Shown: piece by piece, positions 35,055-45,000 of the stretch | Numbering within the stretch: the first letter of the stretch is position 1 | Layout of the letters: the number at the start of each line of letters is the position of its first letter | Assembly: GCA_900544275.1 (NCBI GenBank) | Contig: UQUU01000009.1 | Location: 1 to 59,291 of the forward strand | Length of the DNA stretch: 59,291 bases | Direction: 5' to 3' | Source of the DNA: an uncultured Succiniclasticum sp. | Lineage (GTDB): Bacteria > Bacillota > Negativicutes > Acidaminococcales > Acidaminococcaceae | Program-made: the position numbers and the translations under genes | Notes under the pieces: model-generated | Databases searched by the model: none | Seen by the model: only the letters and a program-made list of their open reading frames with translations | What the model was told of the DNA's origin: nothing

Positions 35055-36116
35055 ATGAAAAAATGCTGGTCCCGCATTCTCCCCCTGTGTCTTCTGGTCG
35101 CCTTTTTTGCTTTTCTTACAACAGGCTGCGGCGGAAAGGATGAACCGAAGCAAAAAGTACTCAATATTTACAGTTGGGCGGATTATTTTGACCCGGCCGT
35201 ACTGGCGGAATTTGAAAAGGCGAATAACTGCCGCATTAACTACGACGTATATTCCAACAACGAAGAATTGCTGGCAAAGATGCAAGCCGGCGGCACTAAT
35301 TTTGATATTATCCAACCTTCCGATTACATGGTAACCACCATGACACAGTTGAAAATGCTGGAAAAACTGGATCATTCCAAAATACCGAATATCGCCAATC
35401 TGATCGAAAGCCTGCGGCATCCGTCCTACGATAAAGACCAGAGTTATGCGATTCCTTACGTCTGGGGAATCACCGGCATCGCCTACAATAAAAAATACGT
35501 CAAAGAACCCATCACATCTTGGGCAGATCTCTGGAAACCGGAATATAAAGGCCATATCATCCTGTTAAACGATAACCGGGAAGTGTTCAGTCTGGCACTA
35601 AAAAAACTGGGGAAATCCAATAACAGCAAAAATCCGGCCGAAGTGGAAGCGGCATTTAAAGACCTGAAACTTTTAAATACTAATGTATTGGCTTATGACA
35701 CGGAAAATAATAAACAGAAGATGATTGCGGAAGAAGCCTGGATTGCCCAGATGTGGAGCGGCGATGCTGCTTTCTGCAATAAAGAAAACGGCAATATCCA
35801 ATTTGTAGTTCCGAAAGAAGGTTCCCTGATCTGGGCGGACAACATGGCCATTCCCAAGGGCGCCAAAAATAAAGAACTGGCGGAAAAATTCATCAACTTC
35901 ATCTATGATCCGGCGGTCAGCGCCCGGAACTTCGATTACATCCGCCTGCCCAACGCCAATGGCAAGGCGATTCCTTTGATGAAAAAAGAGATCGCGGAAA
36001 GCCCCATCCTCATTCAGGCAAAGGCTCAGAGCGGCATCGGCGAATGGCTCTACGACATTGGCGATGCGATCACTATGTATGATAAATACTGGACGGAACT
36101 GAAGACCGGACGGTAA
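35055..36116 (+). CDS. polyamine-binding lipoprotein PotD, second copy
   Basis: A 353-residue paralogue of the preceding gene, clearly related along its entire length, with lipobox LTTGC (Cys near residue 25). The pocket segments are IYSWADYFDP, QPSDYMV, EEAWIAQMWSGDA and WADNMAIPKG. The N/Y and T/N changes beside pocket residues suggest a different polyamine preference (for example putrescine versus spermidine), which is inference. It follows after 27 bases, with AAGAGG before the ATG, and ends the operon. Confidence 0.93.
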   Translation: MKKCWSRILPLCLLVAFFAFLTTGCGGKDEPKQKVLNIYSWADYFDPAVLAEFEKANNCRINYDVYSNNEELLAKMQAGGTNFDIIQPSDYMVTTMTQLKMLEKLDHSKIPNIANLIESLRHPSYDKDQSYAIPYVWGITGIAYNKKYVKEPITSWADLWKPEYKGHIILLNDNREVFSLALKKLGKSNNSKNPAEVEAAFKDLKLLNTNVLAYDTENNKQKMIAEEAWIAQMWSGDAAFCNKENGNIQFVVPKEGSLIWADNMAIPKGAKNKELAEKFINFIYDPAVSARNFDYIRLPNANGKAIPLMKKEIAESPILIQAKAQSGIGEWLYDIGDAITMYDKYWTELKTGR

Positions 36117-36147
36117 CAAGCAAAAGTTAACTTTAGCCTCTGAATGC

Positions 36148-36190
36148 AAAACGGCACCCGGTCCAAAGACCGGATGCCGTTTTCCTTTTG
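36148..36190 (+). terminator. terminator of the pot operon
   Basis: A strong hairpin: AACGGCACCCGGTC pairs with GACCGGATGCCGTT with one mismatch, loop CAAA, then TTCCTTTTG. Confidence 0.85.
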
Positions 36191-36240
36191 TGTGTTTCAC
36201 TTGCTTCTTAACTTTCAACCTGATTGACAACTATAACAGG

Positions 36241-36383
36241 GAAATAGTTGACTGCTTGCCAAAAGTATCGCAGAAATAGTTGCCTGCTGACCAAATATAT
36301 CAGAGAAATACTGTTTTACTTACCAAATGTATCAGAGAAGCATTCTTCTATTTGCGAAAGGTATCACGGAAATATTTACCATA
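36241..36383. repeat. 32-bp tandem repeats running into the 3' end of the DUF3298 gene
   Basis: Four degenerate units of exactly 32 bases: 36241-36272, 36273-36304, 36305-36336 and 36337-36368, plus a partial fifth to about 36383. Most begin GAAATA and contain CCAAA-TATATCAGA-like ends. The fourth and fifth units are the last codons of the minus-strand DUF3298 gene (the YFRDTFRK end). There are no spacers. Confidence 0.8.
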
Positions 36384-37157
36384 TTTTTTCGCGGGAAAAA
36401 CCATCTTCACAGCGCCGGACTTATAGCTGCCGAATGTATAATGGTCAAAGTACAGCGTCAGCGCTTTTCCGTCCCAGGTCCAGTCCAGGTTTTCTCCGGC
36501 TTGCCCATCCCTGGCAAAACAGTTTTCCAACTCGGTCAGATAGTCAGAATCAAAATGCCGTCCTTCCCCTTCATTGATCTTCTTTAAGGCCGGCTTGGCA
36601 GCCTTTTGGAGGAAGGCGTCCATCTTTCCGGGAGCAATAAAATCTTTCAGACGGTAGATACCGCCGGTGGCAGGATTATAATTTACACATAAGGTGCCTG
36701 TATTGGGATGAGCGCTGCCATACCATTCATATACGTCTGTTAACAGGCTCACAATATTTTTATCCGCTTTTTTCACAGAGGTCCTTTGTTCCGTCGTAAA
36801 ATAAACATTGCTGTTCATAAAACAGGAATTGCTGCTCGTACTATTTTTCTTAAACTCTTCGGCTGTTTTTTTAAATTCTTTATATAAAGACTCAATCCGA
36901 TTTTGCCAGACAAGATTATGGCCGCTTTGGATCGCATCGGACAAAGCACCGTACTGCTCGGCATTATTCACATGAACCGTATCATATGAAAGCACCAGGC
37001 AAAGTTCGCCTTTATCATTGCGGTGCTCCAGCTTTTCCTGGCTGACGGCAACTTCCGGCGTGCCGGATTCCTGCTCTCCCATCCCTGCAGCCTGACAGCC
37101 CAGGACGCTGCCCAATAACATTCCGGCAAAAATCAGTACATAAAATAACTTTTTCAT
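36348..37157 (-). CDS. DUF3298 (RsiV-like) lipoprotein
   Basis: A 269-residue exported protein. The N-terminus has a lipobox VLGC with Cys near residue 21. A DUF4163-like N-terminal part is followed by a C-terminal DUF3298 domain (GSAHPNTGTLCVNYN, YRLKDFI, WDGKALTLYFDHYTFGSYKSG). The same domain pair occurs in RsiV and PdaC, where it binds or senses cell-wall components; no sigma factor gene lies nearby, so this is probably a free cell-envelope protein. The 3' end is embedded in a 32-bp tandem repeat. Confidence 0.85.
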   Translation of the reverse strand: MKKLFYVLIFAGMLLGSVLGCQAAGMGEQESGTPEVAVSQEKLEHRNDKGELCLVLSYDTVHVNNAEQYGALSDAIQSGHNLVWQNRIESLYKEFKKTAEEFKKNSTSSNSCFMNSNVYFTTEQRTSVKKADKNIVSLLTDVYEWYGSAHPNTGTLCVNYNPATGGIYRLKDFIAPGKMDAFLQKAAKPALKKINEGEGRHFDSDYLTELENCFARDGQAGENLDWTWDGKALTLYFDHYTFGSYKSGAVKMVFPAKKYGKYFRDTFRK

Positions 37158-37320
37158 TTTTGGCTCCTCTCGTAAATCTCCCGTTTACTACTGTTGAGTA
37201 ATATCTATATGTTTAATACTATCTGTAATAATTAAAATACACTATTAATACACTATTTAAAATTTCAGAAAATCCGCTTCCTGGTTGCTTCCGCCGACCA
37301 ATACACCTCCTTCAAGGATA

Positions 37321-37881
37321 TTACAAATACCCAGTATGCTCCAAAAGGATCTGCAAACCGATCAAACACAAAAGAATCCCGCCTGCTTTAGAAGCATAGC
37401 CTCCGGAATTTTCTCCCAGCTTAAAGCCTAACAGACCTCCCAGAAAAGAAAAAACAAAAGTCACAAGACCAATCAATACTGCGCTGTGCCAGATATTGAT
37501 ATCCAGAAACGCAAAACTGACGCCCACGACCAGGGCATCAATGCTGGTAGCCAGGGATAAAAGAGCCATCCGAGAAAAGCTGTAACTTTCCATATTCACC
37601 GGGCATTCTTCCCCCGCCTCCCGGATCATATTGATCCCGATATACAGAAGGAGAAAAAAAGCGATCCAGTGATCGAAACTTTCAATATAGCTGCGGACCC
37701 GATATGCGGCCCAGTAACCGATCACCGGCATCAAAAGCTGAAACCCGCCGAACCAGGCGCCAAAACGGATAGCTTCCCGCAGGCGAAACGCCGGCCGTAA
37801 GGCCAGGCTGCCGCAGACGGACACAGAAAATGCATCCATGGAGAGCCCTACGGCAACCAAAAACAACTCTATCATTCCCAT
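37321..37881 (-). CDS. mntP: manganese efflux pump MntP
   Basis: A 186-residue membrane protein with six helices and the two DUF204 repeats, each with an acidic helix signature: SMDAFSVSV in the first and SIDALVVGVSF in the second; these Asp residues are needed for Mn export in the family. The ATG at 37881 has GAGGAAG upstream; a longer in-frame start lacks a site. I see no yybP-ykoY riboswitch in the short upstream region. Confidence 0.93.
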   Translation of the reverse strand: MGMIELFLVAVGLSMDAFSVSVCGSLALRPAFRLREAIRFGAWFGGFQLLMPVIGYWAAYRVRSYIESFDHWIAFFLLLYIGINMIREAGEECPVNMESYSFSRMALLSLATSIDALVVGVSFAFLDINIWHSAVLIGLVTFVFSFLGGLLGFKLGENSGGYASKAGGILLCLIGLQILLEHTGYL

Positions 37882-38068
37882 ACTTCGAACTTCCTCTTCC
37901 GCGGCTATGTAAAAATTCACAGACTCTACTTTTTACTATTATCTTCTGGAATGTTTTTAATAGTACCGTATCACCTGATGAAATGCAAGCCGTTTCCTTT
38001 TTCTTCAAAAAGATTTCTTTTTTACTGTCAGTCAGTTTTCATTTTTTCTTATTTTATTTGATTTTTTA

Positions 38069-38596
38069 TCATAGTGTTGTATCGCGTTTCACCACAGCAT
38101 CCGCAGTTTCGTTATATTTTCCTGCCGTTCCCCGCCAGGACAACAGGTCCTGCCGACGCAGACGGGCAATCTCGCCGCCAGTTTTCAAGGCCCGGAAAGC
38201 CCCTGAAATCATCATCAGCCCGATAGCAATGGCGCAGGCGTCCAATGCGGCTCCTGTCAGCACCTCCGTACCGTAAGGCACGTCCCCGTTTAAGATGTAA
38301 TGCATGCCCTGATACATACCTAACCCCGGCACCAGAGGAATAGCCGCAGGCACATTAAATACAGTGACCGGCTGCCGGAAAACCCGGGCCGCTATTTCAC
38401 TGAGAAGAGCTACCACTAAACTGGCCAGGAAATTGGCTGTAAACGAATGGATGACAAACACAGATTTTAACGTAATGAAAAGCAGCCAGCCGGCCGCTCC
38501 GATCACACCGCTTTGCACCAATATCCGCTTCGGTCCCTGAAAAAGGATGCCAAAGGCTACCGTAGCCAGAAAAGCAAAGAAAAACGCTTGCAACAT
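38069..38596 (-). CDS. threonine/serine exporter, small subunit (ThrE C-terminal domain)
   Basis: A 175-residue membrane protein of the DUF3815 type, with about five helices and the PLVPGLGMYQGMHYIL segment. It corresponds to the C-terminal half of Corynebacterium ThrE. Its start codon overlaps the stop of the large-subunit gene by one base, so the two halves are made together. Confidence 0.92.
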   Translation of the reverse strand: MLQAFFFAFLATVAFGILFQGPKRILVQSGVIGAAGWLLFITLKSVFVIHSFTANFLASLVVALLSEIAARVFRQPVTVFNVPAAIPLVPGLGMYQGMHYILNGDVPYGTEVLTGAALDACAIAIGLMMISGAFRALKTGGEIARLRRQDLLSWRGTAGKYNETADAVVKRDTTL

Positions 38597-39432
38597 TATA
38601 GCAGACCTCCCCAGGACCAGGCTTTCAGCGAAAACACCAGACCTGTCGCAATAGAAAGCGCAAATAACACCGCTTCGGCAATACGGCTATTGCCGCTGAG
38701 CAGATCACCGGCCATATAATCCCGTACGCCATTGGTGAAAGACAAACCCGGCAAAAACGGCATCAAGGCGCCAACGATAATGTTTTGCATAGTACAATGC
38801 CGATCAAAATAGCAACAGGTCAGAGAAACGATACCAATCGCAAACCCGGCGAGAAAGTTTTCCCAAAAAGCGGATGGGCGAAAGGTGTTCAGCAGCTTCA
38901 ACATAGCCATAGCGATAAATCCCGCCGCAAAAGCGGCCAGAAAATCATGAAAATTCCCGCCCAGAAGCATGGAAAAACAGGCGCCGCCCACACCGGAAGC
39001 CAGACAAAGACTTACCGGACCGTAAGGGTGCGCATGAGACAATTTATCCTGCAGCCAGTCTTTGGCCTCCTCATAAGAAAAATTCCAAAGATGATAATTA
39101 TACGAAAGCTGGTTCACATCCATCATCAGACCCAAATCCGTAGCGCGCCAACGCACTCGGAAGACCCTGGTTTGCCCCTGGGTACTTTCATCCCCCAAAA
39201 TAATCACGGTAGGCGTACAAAATACATTCAGGTCATAATAACCGTAACTGCGGCAAAACCGCATCATGGTGTCTTCGACCCGGCTGGTTTCCGCCCCGCT
39301 TTTCAGCAAGATTTTCCCCATGTCCATGGCCAGGTCCATCACCTGATTTTTAGTCAGAGCGGCCCGATCCGTTGCTATAAATTTCGATTTCAGCAAATTT
39401 TCTGTTGTTCCCATCGTTTCTGTTTTTTCCAT
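38596..39432 (-). CDS. threonine/serine exporter, large subunit (ThrE N-terminal domain)
   Basis: A 278-residue protein of the DUF1212 type: a soluble N-terminal part with the SGAETSRVEDTMMR signature near residue 45 and a membrane part with the GALMPFLPGLSFTNGVRDYMAGD segment. With the next gene it forms a two-gene ThrE-like exporter of threonine and serine, or possibly dicarboxylates. Located in the inner membrane. Confidence 0.93.
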   Translation of the reverse strand: MEKTETMGTTENLLKSKFIATDRAALTKNQVMDLAMDMGKILLKSGAETSRVEDTMMRFCRSYGYYDLNVFCTPTVIILGDESTQGQTRVFRVRWRATDLGLMMDVNQLSYNYHLWNFSYEEAKDWLQDKLSHAHPYGPVSLCLASGVGGACFSMLLGGNFHDFLAAFAAGFIAMAMLKLLNTFRPSAFWENFLAGFAIGIVSLTCCYFDRHCTMQNIIVGALMPFLPGLSFTNGVRDYMAGDLLSGNSRIAEAVLFALSIATGLVFSLKAWSWGGLL

Positions 39433-39523
39433 TTTTCTTACCGCTTTGACCCACGTGAATCGTTACTTTGAAATTAACTGATACAGCCGGCCTTGCACAA
39501 CAGGCCTCTGTCCGCTTTTGCAA

Positions 39524-39631
39524 CAACTGTCATGTGTACAACGGCAGCTGTGCAGTAAAATCGGCTGATCTCTGCCCTTCACTGCCCAACTGCCACGTGC
39601 AAAACGGCAGCCAGCGCAGTAAAATCGACTG
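39524..39631. repeat. 63-bp direct duplication upstream of the ThrE genes
   Basis: Copy 1 at 39524-39567 and copy 2 at 39587-39631 share CAACTG, ACGGCAGC and GCAGTAAAATCG blocks in the same order at a 63-base offset. The stretch lies between the uracil-DNA-glycosylase-like gene and the ThrE genes, overlapping the exporter promoter region. Confidence 0.6.
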
Positions 39632-39668
39632 TGTTTTTGTCGCCGCAAGACCAAGTGTCACACCAGCT

Positions 39669-40367
39669 TTAAAATACCCCCGGCTGCCCAAACAATGTAG
39701 CGACCGCTTTACGAAATTTTTCCGCACCGCCCATAGACGGATGAGGCACACAATGACAGGGAACCCCAAACTTTTGCAGCGTGCCGGCCGATTTTTGGCC
39801 GATGGCCACCACCTGCGCATTGGGCAATAACCCCAACAACTGCTTCGTATATACGATACCCACATTCAATTCGTTCCCGTCCGGCGTGCGATTGGTCAAA
39901 AGCCCTTCTTTTTTATAGGGGTGAAAAGGAAATATATTCCACAATACCGCATCAAAGGTACCCAGATTATGGCGGTGCAAACTCCCCCACATCACCGTCG
40001 CAGTAGGCTCGTTAAAGCCCATGGAGCGCTGTGTGCCCTTCAGCAAGGGGCAGTCAGGATTACTGGTACGCCGATACTCCCATTCCCCCAATACTTCCTG
40101 CGGCCGTACCTCCGGATGATGCCCTAATAAAATACGCTCGCTGGTCATGGCCATGCCGGAGAAATGTCCTCCCTGGTAGCCCAGACCTTCGGCCACAAAT
40201 AAATAATGAGCCTCCCGGCGCAATTCCAGATAACGCTGAAAGTTATTATAGCGGATAACCGGCGCTTCCGGCCCGATGTCCAAACCCGGCTCATAATCCC
40301 GCCAGGGATTAAACACCAGCGGAGCTCGATAGGTTTTTAAATGCTTCATAAAAGTAATGATGTCCAT
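39669..40367 (-). CDS. uracil-DNA glycosylase superfamily protein
   Basis: A 232-residue protein with the uracil-DNA glycosylase fold markers: a motif-1-like VAEGLGYQGGHFSG segment (near residue 60), the strand VVAIGQKSAGTLQKFG and the C-terminal HPSMGG motif that inserts into DNA. Motif 1 has no obvious catalytic Asp or Asn where family 1 has one, so activity may differ. The ATG at 40367 has AGGAGC upstream; an in-frame ATG at 40382 lacks a site. It appears to be a single gene. Confidence 0.8.
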   Translation of the reverse strand: MDIITFMKHLKTYRAPLVFNPWRDYEPGLDIGPEAPVIRYNNFQRYLELRREAHYLFVAEGLGYQGGHFSGMAMTSERILLGHHPEVRPQEVLGEWEYRRTSNPDCPLLKGTQRSMGFNEPTATVMWGSLHRHNLGTFDAVLWNIFPFHPYKKEGLLTNRTPDGNELNVGIVYTKQLLGLLPNAQVVAIGQKSAGTLQKFGVPCHCVPHPSMGGAEKFRKAVATLFGQPGVF

Positions 40368-40724
40368 GCCTGCTCCTGACATACTTATCTTAACGTGTTA
40401 TTGTATCTGGTGTGCGTTGCATTACCAATATATCACAAATGTTATTCCTGCAAAAATTATTATATCATAGAAGACCGTGGAATCGGTGGTGTTTTCTCTG
40501 CTTCCGGCGCAAAAATTTCTCACGCAACAGGATCATTCCATAAGATTGTAGGATTTTACTTTACGTTTGTCGAATTATATATTAATTATAAATTTTATTT
40601 TCTCTGGAGCATTTTGCTAAAAAGCTCAGAAAAAGCAATATACTTTTAATTTTTTAACCATACAGTAACGCAGTATGAGGCAAGCATATTTCGACGCGCA
40701 TCCTAAATCATAAAGGAGCTTCCT
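40368..40724. other. 357-base intergenic region before the ROK gene
   Basis: AT-rich. Apart from AAGGAG just before the ROK start I see no convincing promoter, hairpin or gene. Confidence 0.5.
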
Positions 40725-41615
40725 ATGTCTTATTACATATGTCTTGATATTGGCGGAACCTCAATTAAATACGGTCTGGCCGATGAAACAGGTCATTTTT
40801 TCCAAAAAGGGGTCCGGGCGACCGGTTTGCCGAAAAAAGGTATTCCCTATCTTTTGGCACAGATCACCGACATAATCCAAACGTATCAGAAAGACTACGA
40901 AGTCGCCGGAGCGGCCTTGGATACCGCAGGCATCGTTGACGCAAAAACCGGCGTGATCCTTATGGGCGCACGGAATTTTCCCGGTTACACAGGTACAAAC
41001 CTGAAGCAATTGGTGGAAACCACCTGCCGGATCCCCTGCACCGTAGAAAATGACGTAAATGCGGCAGGATTGGGAGAGTATTGGCTGGGTGCCGGACAAA
41101 AAGTAAAATCGCTGGTCTGCATTACCGTAGGGACCGGCATCGGGGGCTGTGTCATTTTAAACGGGCACTTACTGCGCGGAATCTCCGGCAGCGCAGGCGA
41201 GATCGGTTATATGCGGATATCGGGTACGGAGAATGATTTGGAAGCCTCCGCCGCTGTTCCCTGGTTAATACAAACGGTAGCTGAAGTCAGGAGATTGCCT
41301 CCTGAAGAGCTGAACGGGGAAAAGATTTTTAACTGGGCCAAACAAGGTGATGTTGCCTCAATCCAAGCCATCGACATCATGCTCCAGCGTTTAGCCGCCG
41401 GTATCGGCAATATCTGCTGTCTGTTAAATCCGGAACTGATCCTTTTGGGCGGCGGCATTATGGCGCAGCAAGATTACCTGCGCCCCCGACTGGAAGCCTC
41501 CCTGCTCAAAGCCCTGTCGCCTCAGCTGCGGGGCAAAACCCGGATCGACTTCGCCCGTTTAGGCAATGATGCGGGGATGATCGGGGCGTTAAGGAACTTT
41601 TTAGATTGCAGGTAG
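40725..41615 (+). CDS. ROK family sugar kinase
   Basis: A 296-residue kinase with phosphate-1 motif DIGGTSIKYGLAD at the N-terminus, ENDVNAAGLGEYWLGAG in the centre, the GTGIGGCVI adenosine segment and LNPELILLGGGI near the end. The CxCGxxGCxE zinc motif of typical glucokinase-type ROK proteins is absent (the region reads GSAGEIGYMRI), placing it in the zinc-less branch. Substrate probably glucose, mannose-related or N-acetyl sugar; unknown. AAGGAG precedes the ATG. Convergent with the activase gene. Confidence 0.9.
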   Translation: MSYYICLDIGGTSIKYGLADETGHFFQKGVRATGLPKKGIPYLLAQITDIIQTYQKDYEVAGAALDTAGIVDAKTGVILMGARNFPGYTGTNLKQLVETTCRIPCTVENDVNAAGLGEYWLGAGQKVKSLVCITVGTGIGGCVILNGHLLRGISGSAGEIGYMRISGTENDLEASAAVPWLIQTVAEVRRLPPEELNGEKIFNWAKQGDVASIQAIDIMLQRLAAGIGNICCLLNPELILLGGGIMAQQDYLRPRLEASLLKALSPQLRGKTRIDFARLGNDAGMIGALRNFLDCR

Positions 41616-42010
41616 CTGACAAATACTTTTACATCAAATAGCTCCGCCTTTACTGCATATCTCGATTTTTGCACCGTACAAATGTCTTTGCACTACAACA
41701 CCGCAACACATTTACACCCTAAAATTATGCTTTCACACAACTATACCCGTATTTACTCCTTATAACTGTGCATTACTACGCAAAAGAAAGACAGTGGTAG
41801 CTTTACCACTGTCTTTTTAACTGCCAGTTCAACGGCTATTTCACTACCGTTTTAACCATTTGCGAACCGAACAGCTTAACGATTCTTTGTTATATAATTT
41901 CCTTCGGATCTTGCAAGTATGTCCACACTGCTACTCTTCGTGGAAACGCTTTTATTTGCCACTCGGACATTGCGCAAAAACCCGCACTGCGTAGAATGTT
42001 ACCGAATCTC
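41616..42010. other. 395-base convergent intergenic region
   Basis: It holds the bidirectional terminator at 41787-41818. From about 41650 to 41770 there are loosely repeated TTTGCAC/TTTACAC/TTTCACAC-type units with a spacing near 22 bases. No gene is seen. Confidence 0.45.
41787..41818. terminator. bidirectional terminator between ROK and activase genes
   Basis: AAAGACAGTGGTA pairs perfectly with TACCACTGTCTTT around a short loop, with T runs leaving in both directions. It can serve the convergent ROK and activase genes. Confidence 0.85.
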
Positions 42011-45000
42011 TTACGCCAGCACATCCTCCCGCATTTCTGCCGATGCGGCAGGAATCATGCCTTCCGGACATTTTTCCTTCGCTACCGACAGCATCAGTTT
42101 CAGGCGGTTCAGCTGATTGACTTCCGAAGCGCCGGCATCACAATCCAACGCCACCAGATTGGCATCTTCATAAGTACGGCGCATTTCCCGGAATACGCCC
42201 TTGCCCAGAATATGGTTGGGCAGGCAGGCCCAGGGCTGGAGGCAGACTACGTTGCGCACGCCCTCTTCCATCAAACGGGTCATCTCACCGGGCAGCAGCC
42301 AGCCTTCGCCGGCCATGTTGCCCAAAGATACGTGGCGGGAAGCCAGTTCCGCAATCTTATAAATGGAGATCGGCGCCGTAAAATGTTTGGATTTTTCCAA
42401 CGCAGTCCGTACCGGGTTCAGGAAAAACTCCGCCACTTTAATAAACATCTGTCCGCCGAATTTATTCAGCCAGCTGCCGTCCAGAATATCGTGCCGGGTG
42501 ATTCCATCGAAAGCCATATACAACATAAAGTTGGCCAGTTCCGGCATCACCACTTCCGCCCCTTCCCGGGCCAGTACTTTTTCCAGATGGTTATTGGCAA
42601 TGGGGTGATACTCTACCAATATCTCTCCTACAACGCCTACCTTCGGCTTCCACAGCTTAGGTACCAGCGGAATGGCATCAAATTCTTTTACCAGATCACG
42701 GATCGTATTCCGATATTTCAGGAAGTTGCCATGAGACAATTCTTCCTTACATTTATCCATCCATTTGGCAAACAGACGGTCTGTAGAGCCGTGGATCAGC
42801 TCATAAGGCCGCATCCGGTTAGTCACGTTCTGCAACAGATCGCCGTACACAATGGCTTTCGCCACATCCTTAAAGCCGGTAAAGTTCAGGCGGAAGGCTT
42901 CCTTTTCCAGACCCCAACAGGCAAACACCGGTACCTGGGGATAGCCTGCGTTTTGCAGGGCCTTGCGCATCAGATTCAGGTAATTGGTAGCCCGGCAGGC
43001 GCCGCAGGTCTGGAACAGCACGATACTGGTATGATCCGGATCGTATTTACCGCTTTGAATCGCCTGAAGCATTTGACCGATCACAACGATCGCCGGATAG
43101 CACATATCATTCTGGACATACCGCAGGCCCAGGTTGATCGCTTCCTGTTTCGGCGTTTCCGGTATGACCACATTATACCCGTAACGGTTAAGGACATGGG
43201 TGATCAGATTGAAATGGATCGGAGCCATCTGCGGAGCCAAAATGGTATGGGTCTCTTTACAGGCCGGTGTAAAATGAGCATGTTCCTCAATTTCCAGGGG
43301 TTTATAATCCGGCACATGACGACGGGCCAGCACCGCCAGCAGCGAACGCAGGCGGATCCGGGCCGCGCCCAGATTACTTACCTCGTCCAGCTTGATCATG
43401 GTGTAAAGCCGCTGATGCCCTTCCATAATCTCCCGCACCTGATTCGTGGTGATGGCATCCAAGCCGCAGCCAAACGAACTGAGTTGGATCAGATTGATTT
43501 CCGGATGGGCTGCCGCAAAACTGGCCGCATGGTACAAACGGGCGTGGTAACTCCACTGGTTTACAATGTACAGTTTATCTTCCGGCGTATCCATATGGTA
43601 AACGGAATCTTCGGAAACGATGGCCAGATTATAGGACTGAATCATTTCCGGAATCCCATGATTGATCTCCGGATCGATATGGTAAGGACGGCCGATCAGT
43701 AAAATCACCGGGATATTTCTTTCTTTGGCGATCTGCAAGATCTCCGCGCCCTTCTTGCGGACGTCGGCCCGATACTGCTCCAGTTCCCGGTAACCGGCTT
43801 CCATAGCGGCCCTGATCTCTCCGGCAGGAATGTCTTCCGACTGAAAAGCCTCTACCAGACGTTCTTCCATTCGCTGCGGATCGTTAATCGGCAGAAAGGG
43901 CTGCATAAACTTAATGTTTTCATTGCGCAGGACATCCATGTTGTTGCGGATATTTTCTGCGTAAGAGGCCACGACGGGACAGTTAAAATTATTGCCGGCG
44001 CGATTTACTTCGTCATCCATGTTGTGAGGCAGACAGGGGTAAAATATCTTTTTTACACCCTTTTGGACTAAATCCATCACATGGCCGTGGGCCAGTTTCG
44101 CCGGATAGCACAGAGAATCGGAAGGGATCGTGGCCATGCCTTTATAATAGATCTGCGCCGAAGATTTCCCTGAGAGCACCACTTCATAGCCTAATTTGGC
44201 AAAAAACGCCGCCCAGAAGGGATAATCTTCATACATATTCAACACACGGGGAATACCGATCTGGCCCCGGGGCGCATACGCGGCCGGGCGATAATAATCA
44301 AACAATCTTTCATTTTTATATTCGTAGATGTTCGGCGCTTTGTTGATATTTTTCGGCTTGCCTTCCCCCCGCTCGCAGCGGTTGCCGGTAAAGTAACGCT
44401 GTCCGTCCGGGAAGGTCTGCATAGTGACCAGACAATGGTTGCCGCAGCCATTACAACGGTAAGATTTCGCCGTGACGGAGAAAGTTTCCAGTTCTTTTTC
44501 TGACAGCAGAGAAGAACGATGCTCCGGCGCCTCCGCCTGCTGTTCCAGAGACAGGATCGCCGCACCATAGGCTCCCATCAAGCCGGCAATATCCGGACGA
44601 ATCACATCTTTGCCCAGTAATTTTTCCATATTGCGCAGTACGGCGTTATTGTAGAAAGTACCGCCCTGGACGACGATGTGGTCGCCCAGCTCTTTGGCGT
44701 CCTTTAACTGCATCACTTTAAACAGCGCATTCTTAATTACAGAAAGACCGATCCCTGCGGAAATATCCGGCAAAGCGGCGCCTTCCTTCTGGGCCTGTTT
44801 GACCCGGGAGTTCATAAAGACGGTACAGCGCGTGCCCAAGTCCACCGGTGCCTGGGCATCCATGGCTTTATCGGCAAATTCCGCCGCCGTCATCCCCAGC
44901 CCCTGGGCAAAGTTTTCAATAAAAGACCCGCAGCCGGCCGAACAGGCTTCATTTAACGTGATTTTACCGATATTTCCATTGCGGATCAGGAAACACTTCA

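Noticed and set aside
36241..36383. Possible CRISPR array because of 32-base periodicity
   Set aside because: Units are directly adjacent and degenerate with no unique spacers, and no cas gene is in the window.
37882..38068. yybP-ykoY manganese riboswitch before mntP
   Set aside because: The short AT-rich gap shows no paired GC-rich stems of that class.
41996..43702. 568-codon plus-strand frame
   Set aside because: It lies entirely antisense to the activase gene, which has clear motifs in the other frame; the plus-strand translation is His/Gln-rich shadow sequence without a domain or ribosome site.
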